Shown one piece after another: positions 1 to 8,035 of a stretch of DNA of 64,000 nucleotides. The translations under genes and the position numbers were made by a program. The notes under the pieces were generated by a model. It searched no databases. It saw only the letters and a program-made list of their open reading frames with translations, and was not told where the DNA came from. The DNA is from Phormidium tanganyikae FI6-MK23 (GTDB taxonomy: Bacteria; Cyanobacteriota; Cyanobacteriia; Leptolyngbyales; Leptolyngbyaceae), in NCBI GenBank assembly GCA_019359175.1, contig JAHHHU010000019.1:1-64000 (forward strand), given 5' to 3'. How positions within the stretch are numbered: the first letter of the stretch is position 1; the number at the start of each line of letters is the position of its first letter.

Positions 1-550
1 CCGGTTAAACTCTGGAAGATGCGCGGTTTATTTCGCAGACTTTGGTAGTTCAACATCGCAACAACGCTGGAAAAGAATTCTTGCTGTTTAGCTTAACCTA
101 TTTCCGATGAAGTTTAATAGAATTGCATCATTCGTTTCGTTTCTGCGACTAGACGTTGCTGAAAACTTCCTTCTTGACTCAGCAATAACCATAGCAGGGT
201 TCCAATAGCATTGACTAATCTAAACGCGATCGCCTCAAAGCTGCAAATGACACCCACGGCAACTTCTGACCGTTCGTGGTTTAGGAACGAAACTCACATC
301 ACGCCCGGCGATTAAAATTGCGTCTACACGTGCGAAACCCGCCTGCATGAATTGAATAGCTCCCTTTCTCGGGGTAGGGAAGGGGTATATCCGCTGCAGC
401 AAGCGAGCCACAAGAAAGAGGGGATTGGGCAATTTCCACACTAGATACATAATGCTAAGTCCATGGCAAATCAGCAAAGAAGTGATAGACGATGGGTCTC
501 ACAGTTGGGTAAGATGCTCTTAACTCAACGGATAGGCATTTATTCTTATC
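1..550. other. non-coding or decayed stretch upstream of ndhD
   Basis: No convincing gene is visible. A minus-strand frame of 80 codons (235-477) has no family I recognise and no good ribosome site, so it may be chance or a gene remnant. One HIP1 octamer lies near 225. A GTTAAAC heptamer at 4-10 has the form of an integron R' box (GTTRRRY), but its partner would lie outside the window, so it cannot be judged. Confidence 0.4.
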
Positions 551-2251
551 ATGATAGAACAGTTCCCCTGGTTGACCGTGATCGTGCTACTGCCGTTGGT
601 AGCCGCGTTGTTCATTCCTTTGATCCCTGATAAAAGCGGCAAGACTGTCCGCTGGTATGCTTTGGGGGTTGGTATGGCTGATTTTGTACTGATGTACTAT
701 ACCTTTTGGCGGCATTACGACGCGAGCCAGGCGACATTCCAACTGGCGGAAAAGGTGGTTTGGTTACCGCAGTTGGGCTTGAGTTGGGCGCTGTCGGTGG
801 ATGGTATTTCGGCTCCGCTGGTGCTGTTGGCAGGCTTGGTAACGACGCTGTCGATGTTTGCCGCCTGGCAGGTGGATCGGCGACCGCGCCTGTTCTACGC
901 ACTGATGTTGATTCTGTATGCCGCCCAGGTGGGGGTGTTCGTGGCCCAAGACCTGATGCTGTTCTTCATCATGTGGGAAGTGGAACTGGTGCCGGTCTAT
1001 CTGCTGGTGTGCATTTGGGGCGGGCAAAATCGGGGCTATGCAGCGACGAAGTTCTTGATGTACACGGCTCTGGCTTCAATTTTCATTTTGGTGGCAGCCC
1101 TGGGGATGGGATTCTATGGTGATACGCTCACCTTTGATATTGCTGAACTAGGGTTAAAGCAATTTCCCTTGGGGCTAGAATTGTTTTTGTATGCTGGCCT
1201 GCTGGTGGCCTTTGGGGTCAAATTGGCAATTTTCCCCTTTCATACTTGGCTGGCAGACACCCACGGCGAAGCTTCTTCTCCAGTGTCGATGATTCTGGCA
1301 GGGGTGTTACTGAAAATGGGGGGGTATGGGCTGATCCGGTTGAACTTGGAACTGTTGCCGCATGCCCATGTGTATTTTGCGCCGGTGTTGGCGATTTTAG
1401 GGGTGGTCAACATCGTCTATGGAGCGCTGAACTCCTTTGCACAGACCAATATGAAGCGGCGGTTGGCCTATTCCTCAATTTCCCACATGGGGTTTGTGCT
1501 GATGGGGATTGCTTCCTATAGTGATTTAGGTGTGAGTGGGGCGATGCTGCAAATGCTGTCTCACGGGCTGATTGCGTCGGTGTTATTTTTCTTGGCAGGC
1601 GTTACCTACGATCGCACCCGCACGATGATGATGAATCAGTTGGGTGGGTTGGGGCAGGCGATGCCCACGGTGTTTGCCCTATTCACCATAGGGTCAATGG
1701 CGTCCTTGGCTTTGCCTGGGATGAGTGGGTTTGTCGGAGAGATGGAGGTCTTTGTCGGCTTGGCCACAACGGACATCTATGGTTCGTCCTTTCGCTTGGT
1801 GACCATTTTCCTGGCGGCAGTGGGGTTAATTCTGACGCCGATCTATCTGCTGTCGATGGTGCGGCAGGTGTTTCATGGAGCCAGCGCTGATCAAATGTGC
1901 GACCTGGTGCCTGCCTGTGACCTGAATGATCTAGATTTGAAGGCCCAGGGCAACCAAGAGGCGAACTGTTTTGGCACGGACTGTGTCTTGCCAGAGGAGG
2001 CAGAGTTTAAGGATGCCAATCCCCGGGAGATTTTTATTGCGGTTTGTTTTCTGGGACTGATTATTGCGATCGGGTGTTATCCCAAGGTGGCGACCCAGAT
2101 GTATGACGTGAAAACGATGGCGGTCAATGCCCAGGTGCGGGCGGCCTATCATGAGGCCTTTCCAGATGCGTTGCAGCGCTCGGCGCAGGGGCAATGGAGT
2201 CCTGCGATCTCAGCGGCTCAATCTGCGGATGTCTGGGGTGTTGTCAAATAA
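551..2251 (+). CDS. ndhD: NAD(P)H-quinone oxidoreductase subunit 4, NdhD2-like
   Basis: A membrane subunit of the thylakoid NDH-1 complex and a proton-pumping antiporter-like subunit of cyclic electron flow. The 566-residue protein is hydrophobic throughout and carries family signatures: [20 protein letters not shown] near the N-terminus, [14 protein letters not shown] around residue 145, and [17 protein letters not shown] around residue 310. From memory its N-terminal half resembles NdhD2 more than NdhD1; this is unverified. An extra hydrophilic insert rich in Cys and acidic residues sits near residues 440-490. The gene has no complete GCGATCGC octamer and is G-rich in third positions, unlike its neighbours. 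An integron attC-like site starts 39 bases after the stop. No other ndh gene is in view. Confidence 0.93.
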   Translation: MIEQFPWLTVIVLLPLVAALFIPLIPDKSGKTVRWYALGVGMADFVLMYYTFWRHYDASQATFQLAEKVVWLPQLGLSWALSVDGISAPLVLLAGLVTTLSMFAAWQVDRRPRLFYALMLILYAAQVGVFVAQDLMLFFIMWEVELVPVYLLVCIWGGQNRGYAATKFLMYTALASIFILVAALGMGFYGDTLTFDIAELGLKQFPLGLELFLYAGLLVAFGVKLAIFPFHTWLADTHGEASSPVSMILAGVLLKMGGYGLIRLNLELLPHAHVYFAPVLAILGVVNIVYGALNSFAQTNMKRRLAYSSISHMGFVLMGIASYSDLGVSGAMLQMLSHGLIASVLFFLAGVTYDRTRTMMMNQLGGLGQAMPTVFALFTIGSMASLALPGMSGFVGEMEVFVGLATTDIYGSSFRLVTIFLAAVGLILTPIYLLSMVRQVFHGASADQMCDLVPACDLNDLDLKAQGNQEANCFGTDCVLPEEAEFKDANPREIFIAVCFLGLIIAIGCYPKVATQMYDVKTMAVNAQVRAAYHEAFPDALQRSAQGQWSPAISAAQSADVWGVVK

Positions 2252-2289
2252 TCGATGCCCGTCAATCACGCTAGCCAGGGTCAGCTCAT

Positions 2290-2378
2290 GCCTAACGCTC
2301 CGCTTCACCCGCTGCTATGTCCCTCTCGCACTCAACCAGTCAGCTTTATACAGTCGGCGTGCAAGCGGATTGTTGGGC
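2290..2378 (+). mobile_element. integron attC-like recombination site 1
   Basis: The site begins with GCCTAAC (2290-2296, R'' form RYYYAAC) and ends with GTTGGGC (2372-2378, R' form GTTRRRY). Inside, TCCGCTT (2299-2305) pairs exactly with AAGCGGA (2363-2369). The pairing then continues CAC/GTG around one unpaired C at 2362, the extrahelical base expected in the L box of attC sites. Length is 89 bp. R/L spacing, bulge and polarity all fit the integron attC model. No integrase is present in the window. Confidence 0.72.
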
Positions 2379-3589
2379 GACTGGCGCGACATGAACGGGG
2401 ATGAGTTCAAAGCCCAGAAATCTTGCGAATAGCCTCGGAACAAATGGCAAGCGTATCAGAGTAGGAGGACGAAAGGGCTGCGTAGAATTTAGACCTGGCA
2501 AAAATAGCTGCCGTTGAATGATGGATTGAAAAGTTTGAATGATCCAGGTTGGCAGTTCTCGACGACGCTGTACTTTAAGCAGATCTCGGAGGGTGACTCG
2601 CTTCGCTTTCAAAGGTTCAGTCAGGATGTTGGCTGCAACGACTGCATCTGCGATCGCGTAGTTAATGCCAACCCCCCCAATGGAGCCATAACATGAGCCG
2701 CATCGCCAATCAACAGCAGTCCAGGACGATACCAGCGTTTAAGACATCCAGTTTCTACAGAAAGGTAAGCAATCTGTGACCAATTCTGCAACTGTTCAAT
2801 CCGATCTTTAAACTGAGGTACTGCATTGACAATGGATTGCCGAAAAGACTCCAATCCCTGACTCCGCAACGTTTGATAAGCTCCTTTGGCAATCACACAG
2901 CCTACCTGCCATTGCGTGTCGCGGTTCAGGAGTGCAATAAACTGACCGTGCCCAACCAAAGCTGTGAGTTCGTCTGCTTCCTCTGGATAGCGTGGTAAGC
3001 GGAACCACAAAACGTCTAAAGGGGAGGCATCTGGTTTAGGGAACTTTAACCCCGCTAGTTGTCGAATGCGAGAGTGTCGCCCATCTGCACCAATCGTTAA
3101 TGTTGCGCGAATTTCATGCCAACCTCCCTGTCCTCGATAGCGCACCCCTCGGATGGTTTCTGCTTCTCCAATTAACGCTTGAACATTCGCACCCATAATC
3201 AGTTGAAAGTTTGGGTACTGTTTCGCCTGCTCAATGATAAATTCGAGAAAACGCACCTGTGGCATGACGGTCAGAAACGGAAAATGGGTGTTGAGATGAC
3301 TGTAATCAATGAACGTGAAATCACCTTGCTCAGTGTGCATGTGCGGTTGATAAGCTTTGCTGTGAGGAATTTGCAGCAATTGTTCGCTTAAACCCAGTTC
3401 TTCCATCAGGGTCAATACCGAGGGCTGAAGCGTATCACCCCGAAAATCGCGATCGAAGTCTTTGTGTGCCTCCAAGAGCGTGACCGCAATACCTTGCCTA
3501 GCCAGCAATAGTGCCAAAACTGCGCCCGCAGGACCACCTCCCACGATGCAGCAGCCGGTGTTGAGAACACTGAATGAGTCCGGTGCCAT
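2346..3589 (-). pseudogene. FAD-dependent monooxygenase, frameshifted near the C-terminus
   Basis: An aromatic hydroxylase/UbiH-like flavoprotein. The N-terminal dinucleotide-binding motif GGGPAGAVLALLLARQG and the second FAD motif GDAAHVMAPLGG are clear. Right after PLGG the frame shifts at a run of seven C (2672-2678, G on the coding strand) and ends 20 codons later. Adding one G restores PLGGVGINYAIADAVVAANI and continues into a second frame to 2346, giving about 413 residues, the usual family size. ATG at 3589 with GGAG upstream is preferred over an upstream TTG. The gene is divergent from a tetR gene and shares its operator region. The last ten codons lie inside attC site 1. It may be a real mutation, a slippage-controlled gene or a sequencing error. 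Confidence 0.85.
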
Positions 3590-3631
3590 TGAAATTGCCT
3601 CCAAGAAACTTTTCGTTGATCTCCCATTACT

Positions 3632-3671
3632 TTACTAAACCGTTTAGTAATTTGACTACACCGTTTAGTAA
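3632..3671. promoter_or_regulatory. tandem TetR-type operators between monooxygenase and tetR
   Basis: TTACTAAACCGTTTAGTAA at 3632-3650 is a perfect 9-1-9 palindrome. A second copy at 3653-3671 matches it at 17 of 19 positions. The two are offset by 21 bp, about two helical turns, so bound dimers would sit on the same face. They fill the gap between two divergent genes, as expected for an autoregulated TetR repressor that also controls its target. Confidence 0.82.
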
Positions 3672-3716
3672 AGTATTATGAAGAAAGCGATCGCCCAGAT
3701 TCAAAGGAGTAAAAGG

Positions 3717-4367
3717 ATGAGTCGAGCCATTAACGGAGATCAGCGCACCTCTTCAGACAAAGCGAAAGCAATCCTGGATGGTGCTATGCAGGAGTTCTTA
3801 ACGCACGGTTATACGGCAGCGAGTATGGATCGACTTGCGATCGCGGCAAAGGTTTCAAAGCCAACACTCTATAGCTACTTTCAAAACAAAGAAGGGCTAT
3901 TTACCGCTTTAATTGAGCAAATCGCGCAGGAAAAACTTCAGTCCGCCCTCAAATCCCAAGATTTTCTGACATCACAGGGCGAAACGAGCATGGATTTGAA
4001 GCAACTTGCAATCTACTTAATCGATACGATAACCAGCGATCCTCAACTCCTGGCATTTGTTCGATTAGTGATTGGGGAATCAGGTCGTTTTCCAAAACTT
4101 GCTGAGTCTTTCATCCTCAGCATCGACAAACCAATCATTCAATTGCTCACCCAGCAACTGGCAACAAACTTTACGTTACCCGATACGGAAGCAGGGGCAC
4201 GAGTTATTTTTGGTTCGCTTGTTTACTCAGTCATTGTTCAGGAGATGCTTTGCGGAAAGGATGTTTTGCCAATGGAACGCGATCGCTTGATTGACACCTT
4301 GATGTATCTTTTCTCTTCGCATTCTGAACACAGCAACGCTCCGCTTGAAAACCACCTTCACGGATAG
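3717..4367 (+). CDS. TetR/AcrR family transcriptional regulator
   Basis: A DNA-binding repressor of 216 residues. The N-terminal TetR helix-turn-helix covers about residues 15-60, with AKAILDGAMQEFLTHGYTAA and VSKPTLYSYFQNKEGLFTAL. The C-terminal ligand and dimer domain is less conserved. ATG at 3717 has AAAGGAG at 3703-3709 and is preferred; an in-frame ATG at 3678 adds 13 residues but lies close to the operators. It is divergent from the FAD monooxygenase, its likely target, and the shared gap holds two operator copies. The stop is ten bases before attC-like site 2. The inducing ligand cannot be inferred. Confidence 0.9.
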   Translation: MSRAINGDQRTSSDKAKAILDGAMQEFLTHGYTAASMDRLAIAAKVSKPTLYSYFQNKEGLFTALIEQIAQEKLQSALKSQDFLTSQGETSMDLKQLAIYLIDTITSDPQLLAFVRLVIGESGRFPKLAESFILSIDKPIIQLLTQQLATNFTLPDTEAGARVIFGSLVYSVIVQEMLCGKDVLPMERDRLIDTLMYLFSSHSEHSNAPLENHLHG

Positions 4368-4376
4368 CTTGAGGCA

Positions 4377-4460
4377 GCCCAACGACCACGTTCAGCGGAT
4401 GCAAGCAACATTGAGGGAAACACTAGAAATTTTCATTCCGCTGCAACGTGCTTGTTAGGC
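4377..4460 (+). mobile_element. integron attC-like recombination site 2
   Basis: The site starts with GCCCAAC (4377-4383) and ends with GTTAGGC (4454-4460). Inside, CACGTT pairs with AACGTG (4445-4450), then CAGCGGA pairs with TCCGCTG (4437-4443), with one unpaired C at 4444 as the extrahelical base. Length is 84 bp. It has the same polarity and design as the site at 2290-2378 but different arm sequences, so it is not a simple duplicate repeat. It directly follows the tetR stop. Confidence 0.75.
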
Positions 4461-4470
4461 TGCAGACAAT

Positions 4471-4890
4471 TTACGCGACAGATATTCCAAGCTGTGAGAG
4501 CCATGTGTGCCTGTCAATGTAGCCCCGCTGGAATTTGATTTTTCCGTTAATGACGTGAAAGAAACCGTCGCCTTGCAAAGTATAACTCTTGCCATTTGGC
4601 GCGTTATCGCCCAGTTGACCTAAAAATGTGCCGCCGCCTTTCCACTCGACAATAGCCCATTCGCCATCCTCAAATATATTCACTGGGTGCGTGTAGTTAT
4701 CTGGAAACGCCGTGAAGAATGAGACAAAACTCTCCAATAAAGCCTCGCGCCCATGAAGGGGAGAGCCAAAAGCAACCTGATGATTTTCGGCATCATCATG
4801 ATAAAGCTCAATGAGTGCGTGTGGGTCACGAGCGTTATATGCCGCAACCCAATCCTGCACAACTTCTTTCGGTGACTTCATATTATTCAA
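4471..4890 (-). CDS. NTF2-like / SnoaL-like ester-cyclase fold protein
   Basis: A 139-residue protein of the NTF2-like superfamily, small alpha+beta barrels that act as isomerases, cyclases or ligand binders. It opens with KEVVQDWVAAYNARDPHALI followed by DDAENHQVAFGSPLHGREAL, the usual start of SnoaL-like proteins, and ends with a strand-rich part (FFHVINGKIKFQRGYIDRHT). Length is normal. The substrate is unknown. It lies just downstream of attC-like site 2 on the opposite strand, so it may be part of a further cassette whose own attC is decayed. Confidence 0.8.
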   Translation of the reverse strand: MNNMKSPKEVVQDWVAAYNARDPHALIELYHDDAENHQVAFGSPLHGREALLESFVSFFTAFPDNYTHPVNIFEDGEWAIVEWKGGGTFLGQLGDNAPNGKSYTLQGDGFFHVINGKIKFQRGYIDRHTWLSQLGISVA

Positions 4891-5498
4891 TCATATTAAA
4901 ATCTACCGTACCCTTCCAAGTCCTGCGCTACCGCCTAACTATTTATTAGACTGACTGTTTCCACATAATTATCTGAATCCGGACTGTTAGACCGAAACTC
5001 GTCGCTTAATGTCCTCATTGACCGATTTAGGCGGCACCAAGTCAGTGTAACCATCCCAAATCGGGTGATTAGCTCGACTCTTTCTGCCTAATCCCGGAAT
5101 TGGGAGCATTAGATCGACTCACGTTCAGCATATTATCCCTCGGTAGGGGAATTAGGCAGAAAACTTCAATATTTCTTCTCAAACAAATGATCCGCAATAG
5201 TTCGGACAGTTTTCTGAAAGGTGCTACAAGGTTTTCGGGGCTTGCAGTTTCAGGATCGAGCGTCAGAACTTACTCAAGTTTTGCCCGAAGTACTGCTTAG
5301 TGGATGGGATGAAGAAAATTAAGCGATCGATATCGGTATAGTTGTTTCAATCTCGACAAATTAGATGGTCAGCGCCTAAGCGCATAGGCACTGAAACGCA
5401 TCGATAATGTAACTGTGGAGCACGTCTGAAGCTTTGATTTAATCGGGTCACAATGTTCTCTCAACCCGTGGATTTTGACTTGTGCTATTGAACCCAGT
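4891..5498. other. non-coding stretch with possible decayed attC sites and hairpins
   Basis: No gene is supported. GCCTAAC (4933-4939) and GTTAGAC (4986-4992) have the form of R'' and R' boxes 60 bp apart, but the inner L boxes do not pair. TCTGCCTAATCCC (5083-5095) pairs with 5146-5160 with one bulged base. A short hairpin has arms 5369-5378 and 5385-5394 (one G-T mismatch, 6-nt loop). The stretch looks like worn cassette ends rather than a working element. Confidence 0.35.
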
Positions 5499-6245
5499 TT
5501 ATTTTTCTTGCGCCTGGGCGTAACGTTGGTTCACGGCTTGCCAGTTCACCACATTCCACCAGTTGTTGAGATACTCAGCACGGCGGTTTTGATACTTCAA
5601 ATAGTAAGCGTGTTCCCAAACATCGTTTCCTAGGATTGGGTAAGCATTCGGGTCTTTCATCAAGGGATTGTCTTGATTTGCGGTTGATGTGATGCTGAGT
5701 TTGCCTTGTCGATCGCTGACAAGCCACGCCCAACCACTGCCAAATCGATCGGCTCCGGCTTTGTTAAATTGCTGCTTGAGGGCATCAAAGCTACCAAAGG
5801 TTTGAGTAATCGCCTGAGCGACCGCTCCAGTCGGTTCGCCGCCTGCCTTGGGAGCCATGATTTGCCAAAACATCGTGTGATTGACATGACCCCCGCCATT
5901 GTTTTGAATCTTTGTCCGAATCGCCTCCGGTACATTGTTCAAATTGCGAATCATGGTATCGACGCTTTGTTTTTGAAGATCGGGATAAGCTTTCAGAGCT
6001 TCATTGATGTTGTTGACATAGGTAGCATGATGTTTGTCGTGATGCAATCGCATCGTTGCAGCATCAATGTAAGGCTCAAGTGCAGCATAATCGTAAGGTA
6101 AGGGATCGAGTTTTGCGGGGGCGGCACTCAGTCCCGAACTCACCGCAGGAGACGCATCGACTTGAGGACTCGATTGACAAGCAAAGAGCAGTGGAATGGC
6201 TAAACCTACGATTAAGAGGATCGTGCGACGGAAGAAGTTCTGCAT
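5499..6245 (-). CDS. sodA: Mn-type superoxide dismutase, lipoprotein form
   Basis: It converts superoxide to oxygen and hydrogen peroxide. ATG at 6245 gives 248 residues starting with a charged, then hydrophobic stretch that ends in the lipobox LFAC, so the enzyme should be anchored outside the cytoplasmic membrane or facing the thylakoid lumen. An upstream frame would add 16 residues and hide this signal. Metal ligands are visible in [12 protein letters not shown] (first His), [11 protein letters not shown] (second His) and [18 protein letters not shown] (Asp and third His). [11 protein letters not shown] favours manganese over iron. The catalytic domain starts at about residue 47 after a Ser/Ala/Pro-rich linker. 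Monocistronic by position. Confidence 0.95.
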   Translation of the reverse strand: MQNFFRRTILLIVGLAIPLLFACQSSPQVDASPAVSSGLSAAPAKLDPLPYDYAALEPYIDAATMRLHHDKHHATYVNNINEALKAYPDLQKQSVDTMIRNLNNVPEAIRTKIQNNGGGHVNHTMFWQIMAPKAGGEPTGAVAQAITQTFGSFDALKQQFNKAGADRFGSGWAWLVSDRQGKLSITSTANQDNPLMKDPNAYPILGNDVWEHAYYLKYQNRRAEYLNNWWNVVNWQAVNQRYAQAQEK

Positions 6246-6606
6246 AAGGTTCTTTTGAATGAAGAGATTGCTTCGCCACAATCTCAGAGTCATTCAGACG
6301 ATAACATCTATCAGGAGCGAGAAGCAGGAAGCTCTTTGATCACCTCAAAACCGGAACCCACTACCGCTGGACAGTCCTCCTCGCCTGAACAATGGAGCCT
6401 CGAAAGAAGTCGTTGCCCGTAGCTTTGTGGAGCGGATTGAGAATTGTCATGAGTTTAAGCTTTTAACGCTTTTGATGCGGCGGGTTTTTGACCCGCTTTT
6501 TTTCTGCGAAATCTGTCTTGGGTTGGAGCGCGCTTTCTTTTACGTCTGTCTTTATGTGGAGGACGACATCGATTGAAACCTCTACGCTGCTCCCAGGTGT
6601 CATGAG
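6246..6606. other. intergenic region upstream of the GT9 gene
   Basis: No gene is supported in these 361 bases. An open minus-strand frame runs into the GT9 gene but has no recognisable content. The main structure is a terminator-like hairpin at 6480-6503, listed separately. The stretch 6300-6480 could be an untranslated leader, a small RNA or a relic. Confidence 0.4.
6480..6503 (+). terminator. rho-independent terminator about 100 bases before the GT9 start
   Basis: GCGGGT (6480-6485) pairs with ACCCGC (6491-6496) around a five-base loop and is followed by seven T (6497-6503). No plus-strand gene ends just before it, because the upstream neighbour sodA is on the other strand. It may end a small RNA or act as an attenuator in the leader of the glycan cluster. 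Confidence 0.75.
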
Positions 6607-7617
6607 GTGGACAATGTGAGTGGGGCGATTTCAAAATTAGAAAAAATTGCGATCGTCCGGGCATTACCGGGACTGGGAGATTTTTTGTGCGCTGTTCCAG
6701 CATTACGTTCCCTGAGAGCGGCTTACCCTAAAGTAAAGGTGTCGTTTATCGGATTACCCAATTCACAGGGATTAATCGAGCGATTTGAACTATACATCGA
6801 TGAGTTTGTCGCACTGCCAGGTTATCCAGGCTTACCCGAACAGCCAGCCGATCCTTCTGCTTTACCTGATTTTTTTGCAGAAATGCGATCGCGAATGTTC
6901 GATCTGGCAATTCAAATGCACGGAAGCGGTACTGTGACGAATCCGTTGACTTTGAAGCTAGGTGCAACTCGAACGATCGGCTTTTTTCATCCGAGTCAAG
7001 TCTGTCCTGATTTGACCTCATTTTTACCCTTTGTTGAGACAGAGCATGAGATTTTGCGCTATCTCCGCCTGTTAGAGTTTATTAGCATTCCGGCATCAGA
7101 TGCACAGATGGAATTCCCGATCGAGGAACGAGATCGACAAGAGCTACAAGCTTTGTCAAAGCTACATGGATTGCATCGCTATGTGTGTATTCACGCGGGG
7201 GCAAGTGTGCCATCGCGCTGTTGGTCAAGCGATCGATTTGCAGCAATTGGGGAGTATCTCGCTCAGATGGGATGGCAAGTTGTGTTAACGGGAACTTGTG
7301 CAGAGCGAGGATTGACTGAAGCGATCGCGCGATTGATCAAAGCTCCAACAATTAATTTAGCAGGGAGAACCAGTTTAGGAACATTGGCAGCTTTGTTAGA
7401 AGGCTGTAAACTGCTCGTGTGCAATGACACGGGGATTTCGCATCTAGCGGCTGCGCTGAGAGTTCCGAGCGTGGTGATTTTTAATGGATCTGATCCGCAG
7501 CGATGGTCGCCGTTAGATCAGCAGCGGCATCGATCGATTGTGCCGCCTGTCTCAGTTGCTAGTGTTTTAGAACAAGTTCAGGCGTTGTTACAGCAGGAGT
7601 CGCTCTATGTTGCATGA
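6607..7617 (+). CDS. glycosyltransferase family 9 (heptosyltransferase-like)
   Basis: A GT-B fold enzyme of the ADP-heptose transferase family, 336 residues. The N-terminal half begins with IAIVRALPGLGDFLCAVPAL, the usual GT9 opening. The C-terminal half has CIHAGASVPSRCWSSDRFAA, then LAGRTSLGTLAALLEGCKLL and CNDTGISHLAAALRVPSVVIF, the nucleotide-sugar-binding region, where ND.G..H is typical. The start is GTG at 6607 with AGG close by; a second GTG at 6616 is possible. It leads a co-directional glycan cluster and overlaps the next gene by 11 bases. A heptose donor is plausible because a phosphoheptose isomerase domain is encoded downstream, but this is inference. Confidence 0.9.
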   Translation: MDNVSGAISKLEKIAIVRALPGLGDFLCAVPALRSLRAAYPKVKVSFIGLPNSQGLIERFELYIDEFVALPGYPGLPEQPADPSALPDFFAEMRSRMFDLAIQMHGSGTVTNPLTLKLGATRTIGFFHPSQVCPDLTSFLPFVETEHEILRYLRLLEFISIPASDAQMEFPIEERDRQELQALSKLHGLHRYVCIHAGASVPSRCWSSDRFAAIGEYLAQMGWQVVLTGTCAERGLTEAIARLIKAPTINLAGRTSLGTLAALLEGCKLLVCNDTGISHLAAALRVPSVVIFNGSDPQRWSPLDQQRHRSIVPPVSVASVLEQVQALLQQESLYVA

Positions 7618-8035
7618 GCAGAAAATCTTGGTGATTCAACCTGGGAACGACGCTGAAGCATTGCGATCGAGAATTAAAACTGTGCGATCGCGCTTCCCAA
7701 ACTCTCAGATTGTTGTATTGTGTGCAGCTTCCTTGAGTCGAGCAGAGATCGCGCAAGTGAATCAAGTCTTAGTACATTGCACAATGTCTGAAACGGGCTT
7801 ATCGGATGTTCCGGAGCGATTGCTGAGTTTGATTGAACTACTTAAAATCGAGCAGTTTGATTTGGCGATCGTTTTACCCGATGAGAATCGATCGCCTTAT
7901 CCGTTTGCTTATGTTTGTTATTTTGCAGAGATTCCGGTGCGAATCGGAATCTCTTGTGAGTTTGGAGGCGGAGTGTTGTCGCAGTGTGGAACGAACTTTG
8001 AGGAACTGATCGATTGCGTGCAGGGGGCAGCGTGA
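7607..8035 (+). CDS. GT9-like N-terminal half protein
   Basis: A 142-residue protein that resembles only the first Rossmann-like half of a GT9 enzyme: QKILVIQPGNDAEALRSRI at the start, a strand-helix pattern with QIVVLCAASLSRAE, and LLKIEQFDLAIVLPDENRSP, which matches the position of the acceptor-side helix in GT9. The donor-binding half is missing. There is no sign of a frameshift, because the frame ends in a clean GTGA overlap with the next gene. It overlaps the GT9 gene by 11 bases, so translation is probably coupled. It may be a degenerate paralogue or a helper subunit; no activity can be assigned. Confidence 0.65.
   Translation: MLHEQKILVIQPGNDAEALRSRIKTVRSRFPNSQIVVLCAASLSRAEIAQVNQVLVHCTMSETGLSDVPERLLSLIELLKIEQFDLAIVLPDENRSPYPFAYVCYFAEIPVRIGISCEFGGGVLSQCGTNFEELIDCVQGAA

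Noticed and set aside
502-537. GTTGGGT box and nearby inverted sequence before ndhD as a third attC site
   Set aside because: GTTGGGT (504-510) has the R' form, but no RYYYAAC box lies within a suitable distance upstream, and the hairpin is weak.
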